DNA of 24,135 bases, from the NCBI GenBank assembly GCA_046153505.1, contig JBJXDT010000025.1:1-24135 (forward strand), read 5' to 3'. The stretch is from JBJXDT01 sp046153505. Its GTDB lineage: Bacteria > Pseudomonadota > Gammaproteobacteria > Burkholderiales > Methylophilaceae. The first letter of the stretch is position 1. Each line of letters opens with the position of its first letter. The notes under the pieces are model-generated. The model saw nothing but the letters and a program-made list of their open reading frames with translations, made no database searches and had not been told where the DNA came from. A program made the position numbers and the translations under genes. Of this stretch, positions 8,348 to 14,856 are shown in pieces.

Positions 8348-9347
8348 TTTTGCTAACGCAATTATTTGCTGGCAAAAACAGTTTGGGCGACACGATTTAC
8401 CTTGGCAAAACACCACTGACCCTTACGCAATTTGGGTTTCGGAAATCATGCTACAGCAAACGCAAGTTTCAGCTGTTATTGGCTATTATGCAAAATTCAT
8501 GATGTGCTTCTCCAATATCCATGCGCTTGCCAACGCGACGCAAGATGAGGTGCTACAACATTGGAGCGGCTTGGGTTATTACAGCCGAGCGCGCAATTTG
8601 CACAATGCAGCACAAAAAATTGTGGATGATTTTGGCGGCGAATTCCCGCAAGATTTTGATGCCATTTTAAGCTTACCTGGCATTGGCCGTAGCACTGCGG
8701 CAGCTATTTCGACGTTTGCATTCAATCGGCCCCAGCCCATTTTAGATGGCAATGTGAAGCGCGTGTTTGCGCGACATTTTTTAGTGGAAGGCTGGCCGGG
8801 CACGCCAAAAATTGAACAGAAAATGTGGCAAATTGCGTTGCGCGAAAATCCAACAAATGACGCAATTGCCTACACGCAAGGCTTGATGGATTTGGGTGCA
8901 ACACTTTGTTCGCGAAGCAAACCGAAATGCAAGGAATGCCCAGTGAATTCAAGCTGCGTAGCTTTTGCACAGAATCTAACTCAGAAATTGCCTACAACAA
9001 AACCACGCAAAACATTGCCAGAGAAAAATATCACAATGTTGGTGATGATGAGCGGGAATGAAGTGATGTTGGAAAAACGCCCGCCTAGTGGTATATGGGG
9101 TGGATTATGGAGCTTTCCCGAAACAGAAATTACAGCAAAAGATGCGCAAATTTTACCCAAACTCACGCACAGCTTTACGCATTTTAAGTTACATATTCAG
9201 CCGCAATTAGTACAGACAAACAAAAAGAATCATGCGATTGAGCCACGCACGGTTTGGCTTAGCTTGGACGATGCAATTGGTGCTGCAATCCCAACGCCTG
9301 TACGTAAAATATTACTGAATTTAAAAGAGGGAATCCGTAAAATTTAA
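8340..9347 (+). CDS. mutY: Adenine DNA glycosylase MutY
   Basis: Removes adenine mispaired with 8-oxoguanine or guanine in base-excision repair. The 335 residues show the full architecture: catalytic Glu35 in SEIMLQQTQV, helix-hairpin-helix LPGIGRSTAAAI (112-123), catalytic Asp136 in DGNVKRV, and a [4Fe-4S] cluster loop with Cys190, Cys197, Cys200 and Cys206 in C-X6-C-X2-C-X5-C spacing. The C-terminal third (from about 230, with RPPSGIWGGLWSFPE) is the NUDIX-like 8-oxoG recognition domain. The ATG lies inside the last codons of the peroxiredoxin gene. Last gene of the probable uppP-asmA-like-prx-mutY operon; no clear terminator hairpin follows in the short gap before the convergent gene. Confidence 0.97.
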   Translation: MRNFANAIICWQKQFGRHDLPWQNTTDPYAIWVSEIMLQQTQVSAVIGYYAKFMMCFSNIHALANATQDEVLQHWSGLGYYSRARNLHNAAQKIVDDFGGEFPQDFDAILSLPGIGRSTAAAISTFAFNRPQPILDGNVKRVFARHFLVEGWPGTPKIEQKMWQIALRENPTNDAIAYTQGLMDLGATLCSRSKPKCKECPVNSSCVAFAQNLTQKLPTTKPRKTLPEKNITMLVMMSGNEVMLEKRPPSGIWGGLWSFPETEITAKDAQILPKLTHSFTHFKLHIQPQLVQTNKKNHAIEPRTVWLSLDDAIGAAIPTPVRKILLNLKEGIRKI

Positions 9348-9400
9348 ATTAACGATGCTCTGCTAGGCAATATCCATGCGGCTCTCAGAGTACCTATAAT

Positions 9401-9631
9401 TTAATGCGTGCGTGAATGCAAAATGCGTTCTGCCAACATTTGAAACCTTGGCGATACAAATTTACGGCTTTGCGAACCCGCATCAGCAATCGCTAATAAC
9501 TCCTCAATTGCAGAACGAAAACCTAACTCAAACAAATAATAATCAGCAGGATCAATCGCCGATTTTTTGTCCGAATTTACATCCTCACAAAGTCTATCAA
9601 ATGCCTCTTTACATACGTTTTGCTCAGCCAT
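9401..9631 (-). CDS. Small unknown protein downstream of fae paralogue
   Basis: 76-residue soluble protein that I do not recognise. It begins MAEQNVCKEAFDRLCEDVNS, has acidic and Leu/Ala-rich helical segments (YYLFELGFRSAIEELLAIAD) and a basic end (AERILHSRTH); two Cys (7 and 15) are spaced eight apart. It appears all-helical with no signal or membrane segment. The start at 9631 is chosen because a strong GGAGGG site lies just upstream; the longer frame from 9643 would place that site inside the gene. It follows the fae-like gene on the same strand after 85 bases and may be cotranscribed, which is the only functional hint. Confidence 0.65.
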   Translation of the reverse strand: MAEQNVCKEAFDRLCEDVNSDKKSAIDPADYYLFELGFRSAIEELLAIADAGSQSRKFVSPRFQMLAERILHSRTH

Positions 9632-9635
9632 AGCA

Positions 9636-9641
9636 CCCTCC
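9636..9641 (-). promoter_or_regulatory. Ribosome-binding site fixing the start of the 76-residue protein
   Basis: GGAGGG on the minus strand, four to five bases before ATG 9631. It is the best Shine-Dalgarno match in the window and is the main evidence that this small gene is real. Confidence 0.65.
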
Positions 9642-9716
9642 AAAATTCATTTACCTGTCTTATAGTAAAAATCTTTTAGCAATTTGGCAAGGTTTTAATA
9701 TTTTTCGTTTTAAAAT

Positions 9717-10268
9717 TTACTTCTGATCCCAGCTATCTTCCCACATACAGTGTTTAATTGTATGACGATTTTTAATTAATTCATCAATGCTAGGCTCATC
9801 ATTTAATGCTCTTTTAAGGGCAAGTTTAATTGCATCATAGTTATTTTTGTACATATCGGCTTTATCTAATGTACCTGCTTTTTCTAGCTCAATGCAACCT
9901 GGGTCTATCCACAATAACGCAACGATACACAAATCGTTCACTTGGTCTTTTGGAATAATGCCCTCAATCACTGCGTCTAAAATCCCATCCGCTACAGCAG
10001 CCTGTACAACTCCACCGAACAAACCAACATCTGTACTACCTTTTAATGTCACTTTTGGCACCATCATGCAAGCTGGGCGAACCAGTTGATTGATATCGCG
10101 AACTGCGAACATGGCAGTATGGCCTTTGCTTTGCGCCATCATGTTAGCAAAAGCTTGACCAACTGGGCCATCGACTGCACCGATTAAGATTTCCGGCATC
10201 GCTGCAGTAACATCTTTGCCCTCAGAATAAACAGTTGCTTCACCTGCTTTAAATACGATTTTTGCCAT
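9717..10268 (-). CDS. Formaldehyde-activating enzyme (Fae) paralogue
   Basis: 183-residue member of the Fae family, which in methylotrophs condenses formaldehyde with tetrahydromethanopterin to methylene-H4MPT. Family features: MAKI start, GxVGQAF (34-40), MVPKVTLKG (69-77), FGGVVQAAV and the hallmark DAVIEGIIP (98-106), then YDAIKLALKRALN. Compared from memory with canonical Methylobacterium Fae (VAHIDLIIG), the aligned stretch here is AAMPEILIG, so the proposed catalytic His17 is replaced by Met24; the FGPAQHG stretch is also changed to FGGVVQA. It has an extra Cys-containing insert (WIDPGCIELEKAG) and a different C-terminus. Hence it is a Fae2/Fae3-like paralogue whose activity is uncertain. 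ATG 10268 follows AAAGGA; a TATAAT box lies upstream. Confidence 0.85.
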   Translation of the reverse strand: MAKIVFKAGEATVYSEGKDVTAAMPEILIGAVDGPVGQAFANMMAQSKGHTAMFAVRDINQLVRPACMMVPKVTLKGSTDVGLFGGVVQAAVADGILDAVIEGIIPKDQVNDLCIVALLWIDPGCIELEKAGTLDKADMYKNNYDAIKLALKRALNDEPSIDELIKNRHTIKHCMWEDSWDQK

Positions 10269-10306
10269 TTGTTTTCCTTTTACAAAATAATTTAAACTAA
10301 TAATAC

Positions 10307-10324
10307 ATTATACAATTGAATTGT
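10307..10324 (-). promoter_or_regulatory. -10 box and palindrome upstream of the fae paralogue
   Basis: On the minus strand TATAAT (10312-10307) lies about 40 bases before the fae-like start. A perfect dyad ACAATT-G-AATTGT covers 10312-10324, abutting the -10 box where a repressor or activator would be placed. No good -35 match is seen at normal spacing, which would fit activator dependence, but that is inference. Confidence 0.4.
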
Positions 10325-10329
10325 GACTC

Positions 10330-10773
10330 TTAAATAGCGCGCTGCATGTCTACATGCCAAATATTTGCATCAATATAGGCCTCACTAGTCACGGTAAAGC
10401 CCGCCTTTTGATAAAACGCTATCGCATGTGTTTGAGATGAAATAGATACGTTTTGAATCCCCAGCGATTTACATATCTTAATCGCTTCATCTAACAAAGC
10501 TAAGCCAAGGCCTTTTCCACGCCACTCACGTAACACCGCCATGCGGCCAACTCTGCCAATTTTAAGGATACGCGCACAAGCAATTGCTTGGCCTGAATGG
10601 TCAAACGCCAACAAATGAATAGCGTCTTGGTCATGCTCATCCCATTCAATATGAAGTGGCACATGCTGCTCTTTAATAAAAACGGCTTCTCGCAAGGCTT
10701 TTAGCATAACTTGATTTGGGCTATGCCAACTAATTTGTTCTATGATAAATTCTTGAGTAAATGTCTGATTCAT
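10330..10773 (-). CDS. GNAT-family N-acetyltransferase, YjcF/ElaA-like
   Basis: 147-residue acetyltransferase with the GNAT fold. The acetyl-CoA-binding motif RVGRMAVLREWRGKGLG spans about 74-90 (R/Q-x-x-G-x-G/A form), and the C-terminal QTHAIAFYQKAGFTVTSEAY is the family's usual end. The N-terminal ALREAVFIKEQHVPLHIEWD is typical of the YjcF-like group, whose substrates are unknown. ATG 10773 is preferred because homologues begin close before this point; ATG 10797 would add eight residues, and neither has a strong ribosome site. It ends 61 bases before the fae-like start, on the same strand, so read-through is possible. Confidence 0.85.
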   Translation of the reverse strand: MNQTFTQEFIIEQISWHSPNQVMLKALREAVFIKEQHVPLHIEWDEHDQDAIHLLAFDHSGQAIACARILKIGRVGRMAVLREWRGKGLGLALLDEAIKICKSLGIQNVSISSQTHAIAFYQKAGFTVTSEAYIDANIWHVDMQRAI

Positions 10774-10864
10774 ACAGATTTTAGCCTGCTTTAGCATTGC
10801 ATTTGTGACTAGTAACAGGCATTATGCACACTTATTTTTTGTTAACAAGTTGATAAGGTTTATT

Positions 10865-11242
10865 ATGCAAAAATATCAAACAGCAGCTGCCAGAATGATG
10901 CTTGCACTGGTTTTTTTAGGTCTCGTTTTACTACGCTTAAGCACTATTATGGCAAGCCCTGATGGCTATTTGCAATATCAAATGACGCTAGGGCAATTTG
11001 GATTGCCAGGCATATTCGCCCCATTGCTCATTTTGGTACAGTCAGTAGCCGGACTCGCCTTATTGCTTGGTTACAAAACAAAATTATTTGCACGCGTTTT
11101 AGCAGTTTTATCGGTATTTCTAGCACTTGTGTTGGGCTTGAAATTTCCAGAGCTGTTCTTCCTCTATATGGGCATTGCTGGTGGCATGTTGCTACTTAGC
11201 ATTTACCCACAAACCGCTTGCAGTTTAGATAACCGAAAATAA
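10865..11242 (+). CDS. DoxX-like integral membrane protein
   Basis: 125-residue membrane protein with four hydrophobic helices (about 9-29, 48-69, 75-93, 98-114). LVLLRLSTIMASPDG, followed by FGLPGIFAPLLILVQSVAGLALLLGYKTK and an inward basic loop, resembles the DoxX/DoxD-like superfamily, small membrane proteins linked in some bacteria to quinone or redox functions; no enzymatic motif is visible. ATG 10865 is chosen since AAGG at 10855-10858 is well spaced; an upstream GTG at 10805 would add a polar, unlikely extension. Divergent from the GNAT gene and closed by a hairpin terminator. Confidence 0.7.
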   Translation: MQKYQTAAARMMLALVFLGLVLLRLSTIMASPDGYLQYQMTLGQFGLPGIFAPLLILVQSVAGLALLLGYKTKLFARVLAVLSVFLALVLGLKFPELFFLYMGIAGGMLLLSIYPQTACSLDNRK

Positions 11243-11258
11243 GCCTATAAGCCTTTAA

Positions 11259-11280
11259 AAAAGCGGCACTAGCCGCTTTT
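11259..11280. terminator. Bidirectional terminator between DoxX-like and metallo-hydrolase genes
   Basis: AAAAGCGGC (11259-11267) pairs with GCCGCTTTT (11272-11280) around a four-base loop. The A and T flanks allow termination from both sides, and it sits exactly between two convergent genes. Confidence 0.88.
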
Positions 11281-12222
11281 CTATTCCCACTCTAGCTGAG
11301 GGTATAAGGTATTTACATTACGCCTGTTCGCGACATTAAATAAAAGCCACTTATCTTTTTCAGTTGCAGCGGCAGTGTTCATTGTGTCGCTCATGCTTAT
11401 GCCTTTTTTAATGCTCGCGCGGATATCTGTAAGCAAAATATTCAAATAACGTTGCTCATCATTAATTGCGGCTTGCCAATTTTTGGTTTGCAAGCCGTGG
11501 CCTGGCACCACTTGTTTTACATTGTAAGTTTTAAGGGTATCCAGCACTGAAATTAGGCCTTTAATATCGCCCTCTAACACGGGCGTGCGTTGGGTAAACA
11601 GTAAATCACCCGTAAAAAGAGTGCTGGTTTTACTATCTATCACGGTGATATCCGTATTTGTGTGCGCTGGTGGGTACGCTGTCAATTTCAATGTTCTTTC
11701 GCCCAAATCGAGTTCTAAAGTATCTTTTACTTCCAGCGTAGGCACAATTGTTTCGCTACCTTTTGCATCCGCGCCCAAGTATTTCACATTTAATTTATCG
11801 TAAGCTTCTTTACGCAACAAAATTGCAGTCGCCAATTTAGCATGCCCTACAAATTGCGGCCTATCGGCAATAAATGCTGCATTACCAAAAATGTGGTCAG
11901 GGTGCACATGCGTGTTAATCACGTACAAAATTGGCAATTTGGTGATTTTTGCAATTGCAGAACGTAGTGCAATACCAACCTTAAGACTGCCGCCCGTATC
12001 AACCACCGCCACACCTTTGCTACCAACGATAACGCTTATATTACAAATATCCCCTTGATAACCTGTATCAATATCTAAATGCTTTCCGTGGTGCACATAA
12101 ATACTATCACCAATATCCTCTAAAAATGCGCTATTTGTGGATTTTACTGTTTGCAAAGCGCAACCCACCAAGGCAAGCAACATCAAGGGGAATAAGACAA
12201 ATCGGGTAATTAGCGCCTGCAT
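11281..12222 (-). CDS. Metallo-beta-lactamase-fold lipoprotein, candidate quinoprotein-relay zinc hydrolase
   Basis: 313-residue exported lipoprotein: hydrophobic signal with lipobox LALVGC (Cys21). The metallo-beta-lactamase fold is shown by THVHPDH (104-110, metal ligands His105, His107, Asp109, His110), then AHTNTD, TGDLLF and PGHG. The opening (YVHHGKHLDIDTGYQGDICN) resembles SoxH/quinoprotein relay system zinc metallohydrolases, which in methylotrophs and other bacteria accompany PQQ-dependent alcohol dehydrogenases; the exact substrate is unknown. This subgroup assignment is from memory and is less sure than the fold. ATG 12222 is chosen over the preceding TTG. The gene diverges from the cytochrome b561 gene at 12339. 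Confidence 0.82.
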   Translation of the reverse strand: MQALITRFVLFPLMLLALVGCALQTVKSTNSAFLEDIGDSIYVHHGKHLDIDTGYQGDICNISVIVGSKGVAVVDTGGSLKVGIALRSAIAKITKLPILYVINTHVHPDHIFGNAAFIADRPQFVGHAKLATAILLRKEAYDKLNVKYLGADAKGSETIVPTLEVKDTLELDLGERTLKLTAYPPAHTNTDITVIDSKTSTLFTGDLLFTQRTPVLEGDIKGLISVLDTLKTYNVKQVVPGHGLQTKNWQAAINDEQRYLNILLTDIRASIKKGISMSDTMNTAAATEKDKWLLFNVANRRNVNTLYPQLEWE

Positions 12223-12338
12223 CAAGAGTTTCTTTCTATTTTTACATATTAAAATGCTAATATTAGATGAACATAATTGTGGTGATAATTGTCACACAAA
12301 AGCAATTCAAATTCATAACTTAAAAATGAGGGGCAGGT

Positions 12339-12929
12339 ATGAGCACAACAAACTACACCAAAACAGCGATTATTCTACATTGGATAATCGCACTGAGTAT
12401 TTTTATCATGTTTGGTATTGGTTGGTTTATGGCGGATCTCCCAAAAAAAGCACCAGACCAAACTTCATTCGATTTGTTTGATTTAGGTATTTACACTTGG
12501 CAATCTGCAGAGCCGGTTTCTGTCCGGTCATTTTATTTCAATTTACATAAATCTCTTGGCGTCACCATTTTTGCACTCATTTTTATTCGCATTCTTTGGC
12601 GCTTTACGCACAAACCGCCTGCTTTGCTGAACAGCTACAAGGAAATCGAGAAAAAGGTTGCGACTGGTGCGCATTACTTGCTCTACATACTTATGGTAAC
12701 CCTACCACTTAGCGGCGTAATTATGGCGCTTAATAGCAAGTATGGTATTAAATGGTTTGGTATAGATTTTTTGGCGGGAACAGATAACAAACCTACGCGA
12801 GAATTTTGGGTAAGTGCGCACGAACTCATTGGCATTATATTATTGGTGATAATCAGCATTCATGTGCTTGGCGCCTTGAAGCATAAGTTTATCGACAAAG
12901 ACGAAACTCTAAGTCGCATGAAACTCTAA
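12339..12929 (+). CDS. Cytochrome b561 (CybB-like)
   Basis: 196-residue inner-membrane b-type cytochrome with about four transmembrane helices. YTKTAIILHWIIALSIFIMF carries the first heme ligand (His14); FNLHKSLG, ATGAHYLLY, VSAHELIG and SIHVLGALKH supply further His candidates in the family's order. Likely function is quinone-linked electron transfer, with E. coli CybB reported as superoxide:ubiquinone oxidoreductase. The start is well supported by AGGGG at 12328-12333. It is divergent from the metallo-hydrolase lipoprotein, with 116 bases between; an AT-rich gap there could hold both promoters, but no clear pair was found. Confidence 0.92.
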   Translation: MSTTNYTKTAIILHWIIALSIFIMFGIGWFMADLPKKAPDQTSFDLFDLGIYTWQSAEPVSVRSFYFNLHKSLGVTIFALIFIRILWRFTHKPPALLNSYKEIEKKVATGAHYLLYILMVTLPLSGVIMALNSKYGIKWFGIDFLAGTDNKPTREFWVSAHELIGIILLVIISIHVLGALKHKFIDKDETLSRMKL

Positions 12930-12945
12930 GTAGCGATATAAAAAC

Positions 12946-12977
12946 AAAAAAGCCCACAGTTAAGAGTGGGCTTTTTT
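12946..12977. terminator. Bidirectional terminator between cytochrome b561 and infA
   Basis: AAAAAAGCCCAC (12946-12957) pairs perfectly with GTGGGCTTTTTT (12966-12977) around an eight-base loop. Convergent genes lie on both sides, and both strands carry a T run. Confidence 0.93.
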
Positions 12978-12981
12978 AATC

Positions 12982-13242
12982 TTAATAGGTTCGTCTTTTT
13001 GGTGCATAACTAGCACCACCAGCCTCAATATGCCTAAATGTGATGCGTCCGTTGTTAATATCGTATGGAGAAAGTTCCAGCGTAACTTTGTCACCAGCCA
13101 AAATACGAATATGGTTTTTCTTCATTTTACCGCCCGCATAGGCAATGAGTTGATGCTCATTATCAAGCGTCACACGATAGCGCGAATCAGGTAGTACTTC
13201 CATTACCACGCCATTCATCTCAATTAATTCTTCTTTAGCCAA
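12982..13242 (-). CDS. infA: Translation initiation factor IF-1, TTG start
   Basis: 86-residue OB-fold factor that binds the ribosomal A site during initiation. The sequence after the start (AKEELIEMNGVVMEVLPDSR, then GKMKKNHIRILAGDKVTLELSPYD) is unmistakable IF-1, with a 14-residue basic tail (EAGGASYAPKRRTY) longer than E. coli IF-1 (72 residues). The start codon is TTG at 13242: GGAG lies five bases upstream at 13248-13251, the frame then gives the family N-terminus, and no ATG or GTG fits. Longer frames to 13329 are hydrophobic and not IF-1. It stands alone, apart from a ribosomal operon, and is divergent from a csp gene, as for the second IF-1 copy of some betaproteobacteria. Confidence 0.95.
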   Translation of the reverse strand: MAKEELIEMNGVVMEVLPDSRYRVTLDNEHQLIAYAGGKMKKNHIRILAGDKVTLELSPYDINNGRITFRHIEAGGASYAPKRRTY

Positions 13243-13247
13243 AATCA

Positions 13248-13251
13248 CTCC
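13248..13251 (-). promoter_or_regulatory. Ribosome-binding site deciding the infA TTG start
   Basis: GGAG on the minus strand, five bases before TTG 13242. This spacing and the IF-1 family N-terminus (AKEELIEM) together select the TTG. Confidence 0.75.
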
Positions 13252-13332
13252 AAAAACAGCACATATTAAACTTGCGCGAAGTATAGGCTCGCGAGGCCAA
13301 TTTAGCAACAAAAAAACTAGGAAAAACAATTA

Positions 13333-13364
13333 TTTATGCTTTTTTGTGCAAAAATATGCATAAA
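13333..13364. promoter_or_regulatory. Dyad in the infA/csp divergent region
   Basis: TTTATGC (13333-13339) is repeated inverted as GCATAAA (13358-13364) with an 18-base spacer; within it T-rich and A-rich runs also pair around GTGC. It lies between divergent infA and csp and could be an operator or an RNA hairpin in the infA leader or csp promoter. A clear sigma70 pair for either gene could not be fixed. Confidence 0.3.
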
Positions 13365-13400
13365 TTGCTTGTTATTGTCACCATTAACGTGTACAAAGCG

Positions 13401-13439
13401 GTTAGGCGTTGGAATTTTCAAATTTTTAAGTCGTTAGGC
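13401..13439 (+). repeat. Direct repeat GTTAGGC in the csp leader
   Basis: GTTAGGC occurs at 13401-13407 and 13433-13439, each preceded by a similar AAGYS stretch (AAGCG or AAGTC), with 32 bases from one to the next. It lies in the region that should form the csp 5' leader or promoter, and could be a regulator site pair or part of a cold-responsive RNA fold. Two short copies may also be chance. Confidence 0.3.
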
Positions 13440-13503
13440 TAAATAGATTTTAAAACCCAAATTTTCAGGGTGCCTCCCTATTTAAAGTATGAAAGATTAT
13501 GAT

Positions 13504-13707
13504 ATGGCAACAGGTATAGTTAAATGGTTTAATGATTCTAAAGGTTTTGGTTTCATTACTCCTGATGGTGGTGGTGACGATTTATTCGCGCACTTTTCAG
13601 CGATTGTTGATAGCGGTTACAAAAGTTTGAAAGAAAACGAAAAAGTAACTTTTGACATCACTGAAGGCCCAAAAGGTAAACAAGCTTCAAATATTCAAAA
13701 AGCTTAA
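13504..13707 (+). CDS. Cold-shock protein (CspA family)
   Basis: 67-residue single cold-shock domain that binds single-stranded RNA and DNA and acts as an RNA chaperone. The standard start MATGIVKWFNDSKGFGFITP contains RNP1 (KGFGFI), followed by RNP2 (LFAHF) and the end KQASNIQKA. ATG 13504 gives the usual family length; ATG 13489 would add five residues (MKDYD) and cannot be excluded since neither has a strong ribosome site. The leader of at least 100 bases before the gene (from about 13370) is long, as for cold-induced csp mRNAs, but temperature control is inference. Divergent from infA. Confidence 0.94.
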   Translation: MATGIVKWFNDSKGFGFITPDGGGDDLFAHFSAIVDSGYKSLKENEKVTFDITEGPKGKQASNIQKA

Positions 13708-13740
13708 GTTACACAAAAACCTGAGGTGAAAGCCTTAACT

Positions 13741-13768
13741 AAAATGGCCCTTATCGGGCCATTTTTTT
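13741..13768. terminator. Bidirectional terminator between csp and hemE
   Basis: AAAATGGCCC (13741-13750) pairs with GGGCCATTTT (13756-13765) around a five-base loop, with more T after it. It ends csp and, read on the other strand, hemE, whose last codons overlap its T run. Confidence 0.92.
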
Positions 13769-14831
13769 ATTGATGGTATTGTTGGCTGTATTTGCGCACT
13801 GCGTTTATCATAGCGCCCGCATTCTCTGGTGGCGTCCATTGCGTAATGCCGTGGCCGAGGTTAAATACATGGCCGTTGCCGTGGCCATAACTGGCTAAAA
13901 TACTCGCAACTTCTTTTTCAATCACTTCTTGCGTGCTTAGCAATATTGCTGGATCCATATTTCCTTGTAAAGCTACACTGTTACCAACGCGTTTGCGCGC
14001 TTGACCAATATCTACAGCCCAATCCAGCCCGAGTGCATCTGCACCAATATCTGCTTGCTCTTCCAGCCACAAAGAACCACCTTTGGTGAAAACAATGCGC
14101 GGTACAACGCGACCATCAGCTTCACGTGTAAGTCCGTTCACAATTTTTTTCATATAATTGAGCGAAAACTCATTGTATGCATTGTGTGAAAGCGCGCCAC
14201 CCCATGAGTCGAATATCATCACGGCTTGAGCGCCTGCGGCGATTTGTGCGTTGAGATATTGCGTCACCGTTTGCGCAGTAATGTCCAAAATATGGTGTAA
14301 TAAATCTGGTCTTGCGTAAGCCATTTTTTTTGTGGAGAGGAAGTCTGTACCACCTTTACCTTCGACCATATAGGTAGCAAGCGTCCAGGGGCTACCTGCA
14401 AAGCCAATTAGTGGCACACGGCCATCTACGTTTTCGCGAATTTGGCTAACTGCGTCAAACACATACTGCAACTTTGCCATATCGGGCACATGTAGCTTCT
14501 GAATATCGACCTCTTCTGTCAGCGTGCGCTCAAATTTTGGGCCTTCACCTTCTTCAAAATAAAGCCCTAAGCCCATTGCATCTGGCACAGTAAGAATATC
14601 GGAGAATAAAATTGAGGCATCTAGTAAAGGATACCTATCAAGAGGTTGCAAAGTGACCTCTGTTGCAAAATTAGGATTTTTACAAAGCTGAAGAAAACTG
14701 CCTGCGGTTTTGCGACTTTCACGGTATTCGGGCAAATAGCGCCCAGCTTGGCGCATCATCCATACGGGGGTGTAATCTGTGGGCTCACGCATCAGCGCGC
14801 GTAAGAAGGTATCGTTCTGAAGTTTAGTCAT
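13767..14831 (-). CDS. hemE: Uroporphyrinogen III decarboxylase
   Basis: Decarboxylates the four acetate side chains of uroporphyrinogen III to give coproporphyrinogen III in heme synthesis; cytosolic, no cofactor. The 354 residues match E. coli HemE in length and carry the family signatures: VWMMRQAGRYLPEYR near 23-37, GFAGSPWTLATYMVEG, VMIFDSWGG and HVFNLGHGI. ATG 14831 is the only sensible start, although its ribosome site is weak. It lies 25 bases after gltD on the same strand and ends in the terminator shared with csp, so it is probably the last gene of gltB-gltD-hemE. Confidence 0.97.
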   Translation of the reverse strand: MTKLQNDTFLRALMREPTDYTPVWMMRQAGRYLPEYRESRKTAGSFLQLCKNPNFATEVTLQPLDRYPLLDASILFSDILTVPDAMGLGLYFEEGEGPKFERTLTEEVDIQKLHVPDMAKLQYVFDAVSQIRENVDGRVPLIGFAGSPWTLATYMVEGKGGTDFLSTKKMAYARPDLLHHILDITAQTVTQYLNAQIAAGAQAVMIFDSWGGALSHNAYNEFSLNYMKKIVNGLTREADGRVVPRIVFTKGGSLWLEEQADIGADALGLDWAVDIGQARKRVGNSVALQGNMDPAILLSTQEVIEKEVASILASYGHGNGHVFNLGHGITQWTPPENAGAMINAVRKYSQQYHQ

Positions 14832-14856
14832 GAATAGTTAGTATTTTTAGGATAGT

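Noticed and set aside
9412..9633. Plus-strand 73-residue frame opposite the 76-residue gene
   Set aside because: Gln/Asn/Pro-rich without ribosome site; the opposite frame has a strong site and a better helical protein.
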